Positions 1 to 7,983 of a DNA stretch of 64,000 bases are shown here, in pieces (position 1 is the stretch's first letter; each line of letters opens with the position of its first letter). This stretch comes from Gardnerella massiliensis. Lineage in GTDB: Bacteria > Actinomycetota > Actinomycetes > Actinomycetales > Bifidobacteriaceae. The notes beneath the pieces are model-generated. The model did not search any database and was not told where the DNA came from. It worked only from the letters and a program-made list of their open reading frames with translations. Location of the stretch: NCBI RefSeq assembly GCF_003408845.1, contig NZ_LRTV01000009.1:1-64000 (forward strand), written 5' to 3'. A program made the translations under genes and the position numbers.

Positions 1-371
1 TTCCAAGCAGCTTGATACGCAGCGCTCCACGATAAACCTCGCGCCCATGCGGCATATTGAACATTTTTTAACACACTCGATGCATTCATAAGTTCAAATG
101 ATTGTGGCAAATAACCAATATTTGACCGAGCTTTAGCCCTTTCCGCACGATCAGTTACATCAAAGCCATGAACAAAAAGTTTTCCACTAGAGGGAGCATA
201 AATAGTCGCTATAACGTTAAGCAGAGTAGTTTTCCCAGCACCATTTGGCCCCAAAAGACCACATATGCCAAAAGATAAATCTATAGAAAGATTATGCAAA
301 ATTTGTTTTTTCCCATACGAAAAATTCACATTAACAAGTTGCACATCTGAGCCCGTATATGATTCTTGCAT
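1..371 (-). CDS. ABC transporter ATP-binding protein (BcrA/ABC-2 type), truncated by window edge
   Basis: Only the N-terminal ~123 residues are inside the window; the gene continues to the left. The translated stretch has a Walker A motif (GPNGAGKTT) near residue 40 and a Q-loop-like segment (GYLPQSF) near residue 95. The short N-terminus and the sequence after the Q-loop resemble ATPases of bacitracin/lantibiotic-export or ABC-2 permease systems. It would energise a membrane permease encoded outside the window; substrate unknown. The ATG at 371 lies 27 bp after a 43-codon ORF on the same strand, so the two are probably cotranscribed. A weak GGTGAG lies just upstream. The family call is good; the substrate class is inference. 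Confidence 0.85.
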   Translation of the reverse strand, partial: MQESYTGSDVQLVNVNFSYGKKQILHNLSIDLSFGICGLLGPNGAGKTTLLNVIATIYAPSSGKLFVHGFDVTDRAERAKARSNIGYLPQSFELMNASSVLKNVQYAAWARGLSWSAAYQAAW

Positions 372-397
372 ATCTCACCACTTAATAACTAGACTAC

Positions 398-529
398 TTA
401 CCTACAACTTCGTATATTTTCTCTGTCTATTCCAACTACAGAATCACTCATCTGAGCATAAGCTGACATTGGAATAGCATAAACAATAGTAGAAAGCGCA
501 ACTATTGCAAATCCTTCCTTTGCGAACAT
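398..529 (-). CDS. Small putative secreted peptide (43 aa)
   Basis: ATG at 529 with GGAG eight bases upstream, ending in TAA at 398-400. The peptide has a hydrophobic core and ends it with AYA before Gln, which looks like a signal peptidase I site after residue ~25. That would leave an 18-residue product ending SCR, with a single Cys. An in-frame longer ORF from 586 exists but lacks a ribosome binding site. It sits directly upstream of an ABC ATPase gene, and its own upstream region holds two nested inverted repeats. It could be an exported signalling or bacteriocin-like peptide, or the remnant of a longer secreted protein. No family is recognised. Confidence 0.45.
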   Translation of the reverse strand: MFAKEGFAIVALSTIVYAIPMSAYAQMSDSVVGIDRENIRSCR

Positions 530-561
530 ATTCGTATCTCCATTTTCAATCTGCTTCATAA

Positions 562-590
562 CGTATTCAGCCTTGAATACGTACACGTAT
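562..590. promoter_or_regulatory. Overlapping inverted repeats upstream of the peptide/ABC unit
   Basis: A perfect 8-bp inverted repeat (CGTATTCA / TGAATACG, 4-bp spacer, 562-581) overlaps a second one (ATACGT / ACGTAT, 2-bp spacer, 577-590). Both lie 33-61 bp upstream of the ATG at 529 and just inside an AT-rich TATAAA-like stretch. The arrangement is typical of a repressor operator; the regulator is unknown. Confidence 0.45.
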
Positions 591-765
591 TTTATAATAA
601 TTCAACATAAAAAAAAAATAGATTTTTACAAAAACCAATTAAAATTTTAAAAGATACGCATATCCTATAATGCCAATTATCAGCAATAACTCGAAAAATT
701 AAGGGGGAATTCCACCTTTTTATTTCAAGTTCATTCTACAAATATTTTTTATTTAGATAAAAAAT

Positions 766-807
766 AGCGTGCTGTCTACTGGGGAATAATCCAACAAACA
801 GCACGCT
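766..807. terminator. Bidirectional terminator downstream of clpB
   Basis: A perfect 10-bp stem (AGCGTGCTGT / ACAGCACGCT) has an A-run on its left and a T-run on its right, so it can act on both strands. It lies about 60 bp past the clpB stop and should end the clpB transcript. Confidence 0.8.
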
Positions 808-813
808 TTGTTT

Positions 814-852
814 TATTTGACTACATTATTTGACTACATTATTTGACTACAT
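814..852. repeat. 13-bp tandem repeat, three copies
   Basis: TATTTGACTACAT occurs three times head to tail with no mismatch between the clpB stop codon and its terminator. No coding role is apparent. Confidence 0.9.
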
Positions 853-867
853 TAAAGAATGCAGGCA

Positions 868-3462
868 CTACGCAATCTTTAGGGTCACATGGTCGCTAGT
901 ATTCTCACAATCCGCAACTACGCGAGCACCATCATGCACCTTTCCAGAAAGCAGCAATCGCGCAAGTTGATCGCCAATTTCCGTTTGAACCAATCTACGC
1001 AAAGGACGAGCACCATAAACTGGATCATAGCCATGCTCCGCAAGCCAAGCGCGAGCAGAGTCGCTCACATCCAAGCTAATGCGGCGGTCGCTCAAGCGTG
1101 CAGCCACTTGACGAACTTGAATATCCACAATTCCACCAAGCTCTTCGCGACTCAACGGATGGAACATAACAAGCTCATCCAAACGGTTAATGAACTCTGG
1201 CTTAAACTCAGCGTGAACAGCGTTCATAACAGCCTTGCGTTTAGCAGCATCATCCAATCCTTCTTGTACAAGGAATTGCGAACCCAAGTTTGATGTCATA
1301 ATCAAAATCGTATTCGTAAAATCAACCGTTCTACCCTGACCGTCAGTCAAACGACCATCGTCCAAAACCTGCAGCAAAACGTCGAATACTTCCGGATGCG
1401 CCTTCTCAACTTCGTCAAAAAGCACTACAGAATACGGACGTCTACGCACAGCTTCAGTAAGCTGGCCGCCTTCCTCGTAGCCAATGTAACCAGGAGCAGC
1501 ACCGATTAGACGCGAAACAGAAGCCTTTTCCATGTACTCGCTCATATCAATGCGAACCATTGCGCGCTCGTCGTCAAACAAAAAGTCAGCAAGAGCCTTC
1601 GCAAGCTCCGTCTTACCAACGCCAGTAGGACCCAAGAATAGGAACGAACCGGTCGGGCGATTCGGGTCTGCAATTCCAGCGCGGCTTCTGCGTACAGCAT
1701 CCGCTATAGCCTGGATTGCTTCGCTTTGACCAACCACACGCTTAGAAAGCTCCTTTTCCATGTTGAGTAGCTTCTCATTTTCGCCTTGCATCAAGCGACC
1801 AACAGGAATGCCCGTCCATTCGCTAACAACTCCTGCAATAGAATCAGCATCAACCTGATCCGGAACCATTGGCTCTTTCGCTTCACTCTTAGCGTTAGCA
1901 GCCTGTGATTCCGCTTCTTCCAAAGCTTTTTGAATGCTTGGAATTTCGCCATACAAAATACGGCTTGCTTGTTCCAAGTTGCCTTCACGCGTGAATTTGT
2001 CGGCTTCTACTCGCTTAGCGTCGAGTTGCGCTCGCAAATCGCCAACCTTGTTATGGCCAGCCTTTTCCGCATCCCAACGCGCTTTCAATCCAGAAAGCTT
2101 CTCGCGCGAGTTTGCTAATTCTTCCTGCAACTTTTCTAAGCGTTCGCGCGCAGCAGCATCTTCCGCCTTCTTTAATTGCATTTCTTCCATTTCAAGACGC
2201 GTAACTTTACGCTGCAATTCGTCGATCTCTTCTGGCTGAGAATCAAGCTCCATACGCAAGTGAGCTGCCGCTTCATCCACCAAATCAATCGCCTTATCTG
2301 GAAGCTGCCTGCCAGTAATATAGCGGTTTGAAAGCGTTGCTGCGGCTACGATTGCATCGTCACTAATCGTCACCTTGTGGTGTGCTTCGTAACGTTGCTT
2401 AAGTCCACGCAAAATCGTCACCGTGTCTTCAACAGAAGGCTCACCAACAAACACTTGCTGGAATCTGCGTTCAAGCGCCGAATCCTTTTCAATATGTTCG
2501 CGATACTCGTTAAGCGTAGTTGCACCAACCAAACGCAGCTCACCGCGCGCAAGCATTGGCTTAAGCATATTGCCAGCATCCATTGAACCTTCTGCAGATC
2601 CTGCGCCAACAACAGTGTGAATTTCGTCAATAAACGTAATAATTTGACCGTCTGATTGTTGGATTTCCTTCAACACTGCTTTTAAGCGTTCCTCAAACTC
2701 GCCGCGATACTTCGAACCTGCAACCATCGAAGCCAAATCGAGACTGATAAGACGCTTGTTTTGCAAAGTTGTAGGCACATCCCCTGCAACGATTCGCTGA
2801 GCCAATCCTTCTACAACTGCCGTTTTACCAACGCCCGGCTCGCCAATTAGCACAGGATTATTCTTCGTGCGGCGAGAAAGAATCTGAATTACACGACGAA
2901 TTTCCTGATCGCGCCCAATTACTGGGTCGAGCTTTCCTTCGCGAGCGCGCGCAGTCATATCAACAGAATACTTTTCGAGCGCTTTGTAGTTGCCTTCCGC
3001 GTCTGGGCTGGTAACTTTCGCGCCTCCGCGTACAGTTGGCACAGCCTTTCGCAACGCGTCTGCAGAAACATTGTGCTTTTTGAAAATATCCGCAACTGTA
3101 TTCGGCGCGCTTGCAACCATGCCGATAAGCATGTGCTCCGTAGAAACGTATTCGTCTCCCATTGCGCGCATTTCTTTTTCCGCCTGGCTTAGCGCAGCCA
3201 GAAGCTGACGGCTTGCATCTGGCTTAGTCGTAGTAGAGCCAGTAGATGAAGGCAATGCCACTAATGCGTTACGAATTTCAGCACCGATTTGTTGCGCATC
3301 TGCCCCCGTCTGCGCAATAAGCGCGCGCACGACGCCCTGCTCTTGGCGAAGTAAAGCATCCGCCAAATGCAAAGTGTCAACTTGCGCATTGCCAGCAGCC
3401 GCTGCACTTTGCACAGCATCACTTAATGCGTCTTGCGCTAAGGTTGTAAACTTTTGTTCCAT
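868..3462 (-). CDS. clpB: ATP-dependent disaggregase chaperone ClpB
   Basis: An 864-residue Hsp100 protein that works with DnaK to extract polypeptides from aggregates. The order is canonical: N-terminal Clp repeat domain (1-145), AAA+ domain 1 with Walker A GEPGVGKT at ~207-214 and Walker B ITFIDEIH, a coiled-coil middle domain (~400-530, rich in E/K/L/R), then AAA+ domain 2 with Walker A GPTGVGKT and Walker [13 protein letters not shown]. There is no ClpP-docking IGF loop, as expected for ClpB. Length is normal. The ATG at 3462 follows a GAGGT-type site. A perfect HAIR motif upstream (3631-3651) points to HspR repression, the usual heat-shock control of clpB in Actinobacteria. The gene stands alone between terminators. 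Confidence 0.98.
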   Translation of the reverse strand: MEQKFTTLAQDALSDAVQSAAAAGNAQVDTLHLADALLRQEQGVVRALIAQTGADAQQIGAEIRNALVALPSSTGSTTTKPDASRQLLAALSQAEKEMRAMGDEYVSTEHMLIGMVASAPNTVADIFKKHNVSADALRKAVPTVRGGAKVTSPDAEGNYKALEKYSVDMTARAREGKLDPVIGRDQEIRRVIQILSRRTKNNPVLIGEPGVGKTAVVEGLAQRIVAGDVPTTLQNKRLISLDLASMVAGSKYRGEFEERLKAVLKEIQQSDGQIITFIDEIHTVVGAGSAEGSMDAGNMLKPMLARGELRLVGATTLNEYREHIEKDSALERRFQQVFVGEPSVEDTVTILRGLKQRYEAHHKVTISDDAIVAAATLSNRYITGRQLPDKAIDLVDEAAAHLRMELDSQPEEIDELQRKVTRLEMEEMQLKKAEDAAARERLEKLQEELANSREKLSGLKARWDAEKAGHNKVGDLRAQLDAKRVEADKFTREGNLEQASRILYGEIPSIQKALEEAESQAANAKSEAKEPMVPDQVDADSIAGVVSEWTGIPVGRLMQGENEKLLNMEKELSKRVVGQSEAIQAIADAVRRSRAGIADPNRPTGSFLFLGPTGVGKTELAKALADFLFDDERAMVRIDMSEYMEKASVSRLIGAAPGYIGYEEGGQLTEAVRRRPYSVVLFDEVEKAHPEVFDVLLQVLDDGRLTDGQGRTVDFTNTILIMTSNLGSQFLVQEGLDDAAKRKAVMNAVHAEFKPEFINRLDELVMFHPLSREELGGIVDIQVRQVAARLSDRRISLDVSDSARAWLAEHGYDPVYGARPLRRLVQTEIGDQLARLLLSGKVHDGARVVADCENTSDHVTLKIA

Positions 3463-3630
3463 ATCTACCTCACTTCCACGAAAGCTGTAGAAACCATTTC
3501 AGTTAAGTCAAATCGCTGCAACTTTTATTGCAATTTCAAGCTTTTTGACGATACTTTCGAGTTCTAACGAGCTTTCACTTTCATGTATCTGATACGTATA
3601 ACAGATTTTCCTATAACTTTATTCCTAAAA

Positions 3631-3651
3631 CTTGAGTGTACTAGACTCAAG
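3631..3651. promoter_or_regulatory. HAIR element (HspR operator)
   Basis: A perfect CTTGAGT-N7-ACTCAAG inverted repeat, the known binding site of the MerR-family repressor HspR. It lies 169 bp upstream of the clpB start and 127 bp upstream of the divergent FAH-family gene. Regulation of clpB is the expected role; an effect on the divergent gene is possible. Confidence 0.9.
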
Positions 3652-3701
3652 TTTTGTTTTCAAGAATTTTCAATCGCAAATAATTTACGCAAATAATTTA
3701 G

Positions 3702-3754
3702 TTAAGTAGCAGGCAAAGTTTAATTAAGTAGCAAGTAGTCTCTAATTAAGTAGC
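3702..3754. repeat. TTAAGTAGC repeated three times with 22-bp period
   Basis: TTAAGTAGC begins at 3702, 3724 and 3746, exactly 22 bp apart (about two helical turns). It ends 24 bp before the start codon of the FAH-family gene. It may be an operator array on one DNA face or a decayed tandem duplication. Confidence 0.7.
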
Positions 3755-3777
3755 AAATATGTCGTAATCTTAAAAGC

Positions 3778-4593
3778 ATGAGAATTGCACGTTTTTCGTA
3801 TAATGAAGTTCCGCAATACGCTTTCGTTCAAAAAGACGAAACCGACGGTAAAGATTATTTAGTAGCGCTTGAAGGGCATCCTTTAAGCCCGCAAGGAGTT
3901 AAGCCAACTGGTAAACGTTACGCGTTGGATGCTGATGGCGTGCGTTTGCTTGTGCCTGTTATTCCTTCGAAAGTTTACGGATTGGCAAAAAATTACGATA
4001 CGCGCTCTGACGACGAGCGCGCTACCTCTCCTGCGGCTTCTTCGCATACTGCCGAAGATATGGTGATTTTTACAAAGCCGAGCACTTCTGTAATTGGTCC
4101 GGACGATCCGATTGTGATTCCTGCTTGCTCAAACGACATGAATTTTGAGCCAGAAGTGGCAGTTGTTATGGGCAAAATCGCCAAAAATGTGACTGCAGCC
4201 ACAGCAATGAATTACGTTTTTGGTTTTACGTGCGTAAACGACGTAACTTTGCGAGATTGCGCAGGAAGCGACCCAATGTGGACGCGCGCAAAGGGCTTCG
4301 ACACTTCTTGCCCACTTGGACCTTGGATTACAACCGAGCTAAATTGGCGCGATGCACATATTTCGTTTACTCTTAATGGCGAAAATGTGCCAGAAGCTGA
4401 CGGCACTACAGCTCGACTTATTCACAGTATTCCTGAGCAAATTGCTGCGATTTCAAGCTTCTCAACGCTTCTTCCAGGAGATGTGATTTTGACAGGAACT
4501 CCATACCCAGCTGGAACTTTGCGCGCTGGCGACGAAGCGATTGTGCACGTAGATGGTATTGGTTCGCTGCGCAATGTGATTGTGCATGCGTAA
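3778..4593 (+). CDS. Fumarylacetoacetate hydrolase (FAH) family protein
   Basis: 271 residues, a typical length for single-domain FAH-like enzymes that cleave or decarboxylate 2-keto-diacids with Mg2+/Mn2+. Visible family motifs are the metal-binding EPEVAVVMGK near residue 125, the GFTCVNDVTLRD segment, KGFDTSCPLGPW, and GDVILTGTPYPAG near the C-terminus. The true substrate cannot be told from sequence. No neighbouring gene belongs to an aromatic catabolic pathway, so a housekeeping role such as oxaloacetate decarboxylase or acylpyruvase is as likely. There is no Shine-Dalgarno; TAATCT ends 7 nt before the ATG, suggesting a leaderless mRNA. It is transcribed divergently from clpB. Confidence 0.9.
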   Translation: MRIARFSYNEVPQYAFVQKDETDGKDYLVALEGHPLSPQGVKPTGKRYALDADGVRLLVPVIPSKVYGLAKNYDTRSDDERATSPAASSHTAEDMVIFTKPSTSVIGPDDPIVIPACSNDMNFEPEVAVVMGKIAKNVTAATAMNYVFGFTCVNDVTLRDCAGSDPMWTRAKGFDTSCPLGPWITTELNWRDAHISFTLNGENVPEADGTTARLIHSIPEQIAAISSFSTLLPGDVILTGTPYPAGTLRAGDEAIVHVDGIGSLRNVIVHA

Positions 4594-4632
4594 CTAAAAT
4601 CATCAATTTGACTTAAAAACTTTGACTTAAAA

Positions 4633-5433
4633 CTACACAAATGCGCGTGGGCCAAAGATTGCCGAACCGATTCGAACCATCGTCGAGCCTTCGGCAATCG
4701 CCCACGCAAAATCGCCGGACATTCCCATCGAAAGCTCTAATTTTGCAGAGTTCCCATCATGATCTTGCGCGAGTTGTTCACTCACACAATCTCTAATTTC
4801 TCGCAATCTTGCAAAACCGCTTCTCACTATCTTTTCATCATCCACGCGCGCTCCGAGCGTCATAAATCCGTGCAAATTAAGCGCCGGAAGACTAGATATA
4901 GCGAGTGCTTCGTCAATCGCGCGTTCGGGCACGCACCCGGATTTTGTAGCTTCTCCCGAAACGTTCACTTCCAACATAACGTCTGTGCAAAGTCCTAAAT
5001 TTTGCGCGCGAGCAGATATTTTTTGCGCAAGATCAATGCCGTCAACCGACTGAATACCATTTGCAAGCGGCAAAACTTTGTTTATTTTATTGCTTTGCAG
5101 CTGACCAATTAAGTAGAGTGGAATTTCGCCGTTCACACCAACGCTTAAACCTTCTCTAGCAGCTTGCGCACGTAAAATTTCAGCTTTTGCAACTATCTCT
5201 TGCGGGCGATTTTCCCCAATTACTCGCACTCCAGCTTTAAGCGCTGCCATAATTTCGCCGACATCTCGCGTTTTAGTTGCAGCAAGCAACGTAACCGACC
5301 CAGCTTTGCGTCTGTAATGCGATTCGGCTTGAGCAATAGCGTCTTGCACGCTGTGCACGCCGTCGGCAATTTGACGCGCGCGAACACAATCGACCTCAGT
5401 ATTCGCCAAATCTTTTTGCGTCATATATGCCAT
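4633..5433 (-). CDS. YggS-family pyridoxal phosphate homeostasis protein
   Basis: 266 residues of the single-domain alanine racemase-like fold (PLPBP/YggS). The PLP lysine lies in LLAATKTRD near residue 52. Other marks are IGENRPQE, LIGQLQSNKIN, SVDGIDLAQKI and the C-terminal LSMGMSGDFAWAIAEGSTMVRIGSAIFGPR phosphate-binding region. The family balances cellular PLP and amino/keto acid pools and has no catalytic domain 2. An ATG at 5433 with GGGG upstream fits. It lies 35 bp downstream of the glutamyl-Q tRNA(Asp) synthetase gene on the same strand and is probably cotranscribed. Confidence 0.94.
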   Translation of the reverse strand: MAYMTQKDLANTEVDCVRARQIADGVHSVQDAIAQAESHYRRKAGSVTLLAATKTRDVGEIMAALKAGVRVIGENRPQEIVAKAEILRAQAAREGLSVGVNGEIPLYLIGQLQSNKINKVLPLANGIQSVDGIDLAQKISARAQNLGLCTDVMLEVNVSGEATKSGCVPERAIDEALAISSLPALNLHGFMTLGARVDDEKIVRSGFARLREIRDCVSEQLAQDHDGNSAKLELSMGMSGDFAWAIAEGSTMVRIGSAIFGPRAFV

Positions 5434-5468
5434 TTATTGCCCCAATCTATCAAACCTAACTACATAGT

Positions 5469-6518
5469 TTAGTCGAGGAAGGGCACGGATTTGTCGGCTA
5501 AGTTTGCGCGAACAGAATCCCACGGCGTGTCAAGGCTTTTAAATAACGCGAGCGCGTCGGCAGCACTCATATCTACAGGCTGATTTTGCCCAGGCTTTTT
5601 GTATCCCAAAAGATACATGCAGTAGCCGATCATGCGCTCGGCACTCCAGCCAGCTTCTCGAAGCGCGCCAACGTCTAGCGAGTGCTTACTTTTTGCAAGC
5701 CGCTCGCCTTGAGCGTTATCAATTAGCGGCAAGTGCGCAAATTGCGGACGCACATAATGCACACCGTGAGCCGCAAAAAATCCCGATTTTTCAAGCAGCT
5801 CACCAATCCAAATCTGCAACGCTGCCGAACGAAGCAAATCACGCCCGCGCACAATATCATTTACTCCGCTCAAAACATCGTCAACAACAACCGCAAGCTG
5901 GTAAGAAAAAACGCCATCCGCGCGACGAATCACCATATCACCCAAGTCGCGATCAATATTAAAAGATTGCGCACCAAAAATCGCGTCTTCAAAATCAATA
6001 TTTGCCTCCCTCGAATCAGCCGAAGGAACAGCAAGCCGCAAAGAATGTTGCTGATTATTTTGCAAACGCTTTTCGATTTGTGCCAAACCTTGCGCGTTTT
6101 TACGAAGATTTCTGCACGTACCCGGGTAACGTATGAAACCGTCGCCTTCCTGCGGAGCTGCGATTGCGCGAATGTCGGAACGCGAGCAAAAGCAAGGGTA
6201 AATCAACGAATTTCCGTCGTCGTCTTGCAAAGATTCTAGCGTCTCAAGAGCTTCTTGGTAAATTGCAGTGCGTTCATGCTGATAAGTCGGCTCACCAACC
6301 CAATCAAGACCAGCCCACTTCAAATCGTCAATAACTCGCGCGCTAGCATCCTTCGGCATGCGCGCAATATCAAGATCTTCCAAACGCAAAAGCATGTGGC
6401 CGCCCTGTGATTTTGCAGAGAGCCACGCAGCCAACATTGCTACCATATTGCCAATATGCATACGCCCGGAAGGAGTCGGCGCAAAACGCCCAATTGCAAT
6501 AAGTGACTTAGAAAACAT
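5469..6518 (-). CDS. gluQ: Glutamyl-Q tRNA(Asp) synthetase
   Basis: A 349-residue paralogue of the GluRS catalytic core that attaches glutamate to queuosine in tRNA(Asp) rather than charging a tRNA 3' end. It shows the class I HIGH-like motif (HIGN) after GRFAPTPSGR, RLEDLD, two Cys-containing zinc-ribbon segments (YPCFCSRSD and YPGTCRN) and a KMSKS-like LAKSKHS. The anticodon-binding domain of true GluRS is missing. It is slightly longer than E. coli GluQ (about 300 residues). Upstream of the ATG at 6518 there is only a weak AAGAAAG. It probably heads an operon with the YggS gene. Confidence 0.92.
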   Translation of the reverse strand: MFSKSLIAIGRFAPTPSGRMHIGNMVAMLAAWLSAKSQGGHMLLRLEDLDIARMPKDASARVIDDLKWAGLDWVGEPTYQHERTAIYQEALETLESLQDDDGNSLIYPCFCSRSDIRAIAAPQEGDGFIRYPGTCRNLRKNAQGLAQIEKRLQNNQQHSLRLAVPSADSREANIDFEDAIFGAQSFNIDRDLGDMVIRRADGVFSYQLAVVVDDVLSGVNDIVRGRDLLRSAALQIWIGELLEKSGFFAAHGVHYVRPQFAHLPLIDNAQGERLAKSKHSLDVGALREAGWSAERMIGYCMYLLGYKKPGQNQPVDMSAADALALFKSLDTPWDSVRANLADKSVPFLD

Positions 6519-6642
6519 GATTTCGTCTTTCTTAATAAACGCAAGCTTACAAAATAAAAAGCGCGTAACGCATTCATACTAGCATTACGCGCTTCTTACA
6601 ATCGCAATAAACCGCAATCAATCACAATCCAAAGCAACTGCT

Positions 6643-7374
6643 TTATGCAAACAAGACCTTATACATAAGCACGCCCAAGATTGCGCCAGCAGTAGGAGCA
6701 ACAACTGGAATCCACGCTTCACCCCAGCGAGAAGAACCCTTGTGTGGAATTGGCAAAATTGCGTGGAGCAAACGCGGCATAAGATCACGTGCAGGGTTCA
6801 AAGCAGGACCAGTTGGGCCGCCCATAGAAGTCACCAAGCCCCAAACAACGAAGCCAACTACGATTGAAGCACCGGCCAAATTCTTCTCACCCCATGGAGA
6901 AGTAAGGCAGCAAAGTGCAGCCAGAACAAGCACAAGAGTACCGAAGAATTCGTTAAGGAAGTAGTTAATTTTGTTGTTATACGCATCCGTAGTGCAGAAA
7001 GTGCCAAGAATTGCTTCTGGCTCCTCAGTTTCGTTGTAGTGCGGCAAATAAGTTACGTACACAATAAGCTGGCCAACCAACGCACCCAGAAGCTGAGCGA
7101 CAATATAAGGAGCTACATTCTCCCATGGGAACATGCCGTTTACAGCTTGCGCAATCGTCATCGCAGGATTGATATGCGCGCCGGAAATTCCGCCAAACAT
7201 GAGCACTGGGAACATCACACCAAAACCGTAACCCATGGCAATATTGAGCCAACCGGCATGGTGTCCTTTAGTATTTTTTAATTCAACGTTTGCTACAGCA
7301 CCGTTTCCGAAAATCATAAGAATAGCAGTGCCGATAAATTCTGCAGCCAACGTTGCCATAAACGAATGTTGCAT
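6643..7374 (-). CDS. MIP-family aquaglyceroporin / glycerol uptake facilitator
   Basis: 243 residues with six predicted helices and two half-helices carrying NPA motifs: HINPAMTIAQ in the first half and ALNPARDLMPR in the second. The Asp in NPARD is typical of glycerol-conducting GlpF-type channels rather than strict aquaporins, so glycerol and small polyols are likely. I chose the ATG at 7374, with AAGGA about 10 nt upstream. A longer in-frame ORF from 7422 adds 16 charged residues without a ribosome site. The gene is alone; no glycerol kinase is adjacent. Confidence 0.93.
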   Translation of the reverse strand: MQHSFMATLAAEFIGTAILMIFGNGAVANVELKNTKGHHAGWLNIAMGYGFGVMFPVLMFGGISGAHINPAMTIAQAVNGMFPWENVAPYIVAQLLGALVGQLIVYVTYLPHYNETEEPEAILGTFCTTDAYNNKINYFLNEFFGTLVLVLAALCCLTSPWGEKNLAGASIVVGFVVWGLVTSMGGPTGPALNPARDLMPRLLHAILPIPHKGSSRWGEAWIPVVAPTAGAILGVLMYKVLFA

Positions 7375-7587
7375 GGTCCTTCGATCCTTCTTACCTGTTT
7401 CAAACTCCACACACGTAATCACGCGTCAATAAATTCACAACTCGCAATTGCGATTAGCACAGCATGGAACACAATATATTCTCATTTTCAAAGAAGCTAA
7501 GAAAATGAATTCCAACAATTATTCTTTGATAGTTTCCCTTATGCGCGCGACAGTCTGCACGAGCAGTAAAATCGCCCTCACATCAAA

Positions 7588-7614
7588 AGAGGCCCGCCAC
7601 TTTGGCGAGCCTCT
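7588..7614 (-). terminator. Hairpin terminator on the minus strand
   Basis: Stem AGAGGC / GCCTCT, extended by CGCC / GGCG. On the minus strand it is followed by TTTT. It lies directly after the stop codon of the short ORF 7618-7773, which suggests that a small minus-strand transcript ends here. Confidence 0.6.
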
Positions 7615-7617
7615 CGT

Positions 7618-7773
7618 TTACAAAAACAACTTCAGCGGATTCATCTGCACAACATCCTCGTTGCAACGGTTAAAGTCTTTAATGTCCCGTCCAACGTCCA
7701 CGGATTTCATATCCATACACTTTTGTGGGTTACCGCTATCTCTATTTGTTTTTGTACTTATTATTATCGTCAC
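7618..7773 (-). CDS. Possible short protein or translated small RNA (51 aa from GTG, 32 aa from ATG)
   Basis: Open from a GTG at 7773, with ATGs at 7716 and 7710, to TAA at 7618-7620, four bases before a rho-independent terminator. The C-terminal part is polar with one Cys and ends KLFL. No start has a convincing Shine-Dalgarno. The tight fit between stop and terminator is the only reason to list it; it could equally be a non-coding RNA. No family is recognised. Confidence 0.25.
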   Translation of the reverse strand: MTIIISTKTNRDSGNPQKCMDMKSVDVGRDIKDFNRCNEDVVQMNPLKLFL

Positions 7774-7983
7774 TTTTCGCTTAATAGTAAAGTACAGAAT
7801 AGCCTTTGTTCACATATTGTTGCTACTGTTCAATTGCACACAAAAAATCAAGTCTCTTGCACTATTTTGTGAACATGCAAAGGTTGTCATGTGCACTTGC
7901 GTTCTTATTGCATAATTGTCGGCGTGTCGAAAGCTTCGACACTCAGTCGCGCACTTCCCTTACAACGCATACAATTACGGAGT

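Larger units (their letters stand above)
7375..7983. other. 609-bp intergenic region before ppk
   Basis: It holds a strong hairpin (7588-7614) that acts as a terminator on the minus strand and a short minus-strand ORF leading into it (below). It also has an imperfect long inverted repeat (TTCACA near 7810 / TGTGAA near 7868, with flanking CCTTTG / CAAAGG) and the ppk promoter at its right end. A 155-codon plus-strand ORF (7448-7915) has no coding character. Confidence 0.5.

Noticed and set aside
2377-2630. ORFs opposite clpB
   Set aside because: They overlap the clearly conserved clpB frame and have no supporting features; the same holds for the other opposite-strand ORFs inside known genes.
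7809-7835. GTTCA repeats resembling a PhoP/PHO box upstream of ppk
   Set aside because: The two copies are 19 bp apart, not 11, and match the GTTCACC consensus poorly.
7448-7915. 155-codon plus-strand ORF before ppk
   Set aside because: Its translation is Ser/Leu/Cys-rich without domain features; it crosses the minus-strand terminator and has no ribosome binding site.
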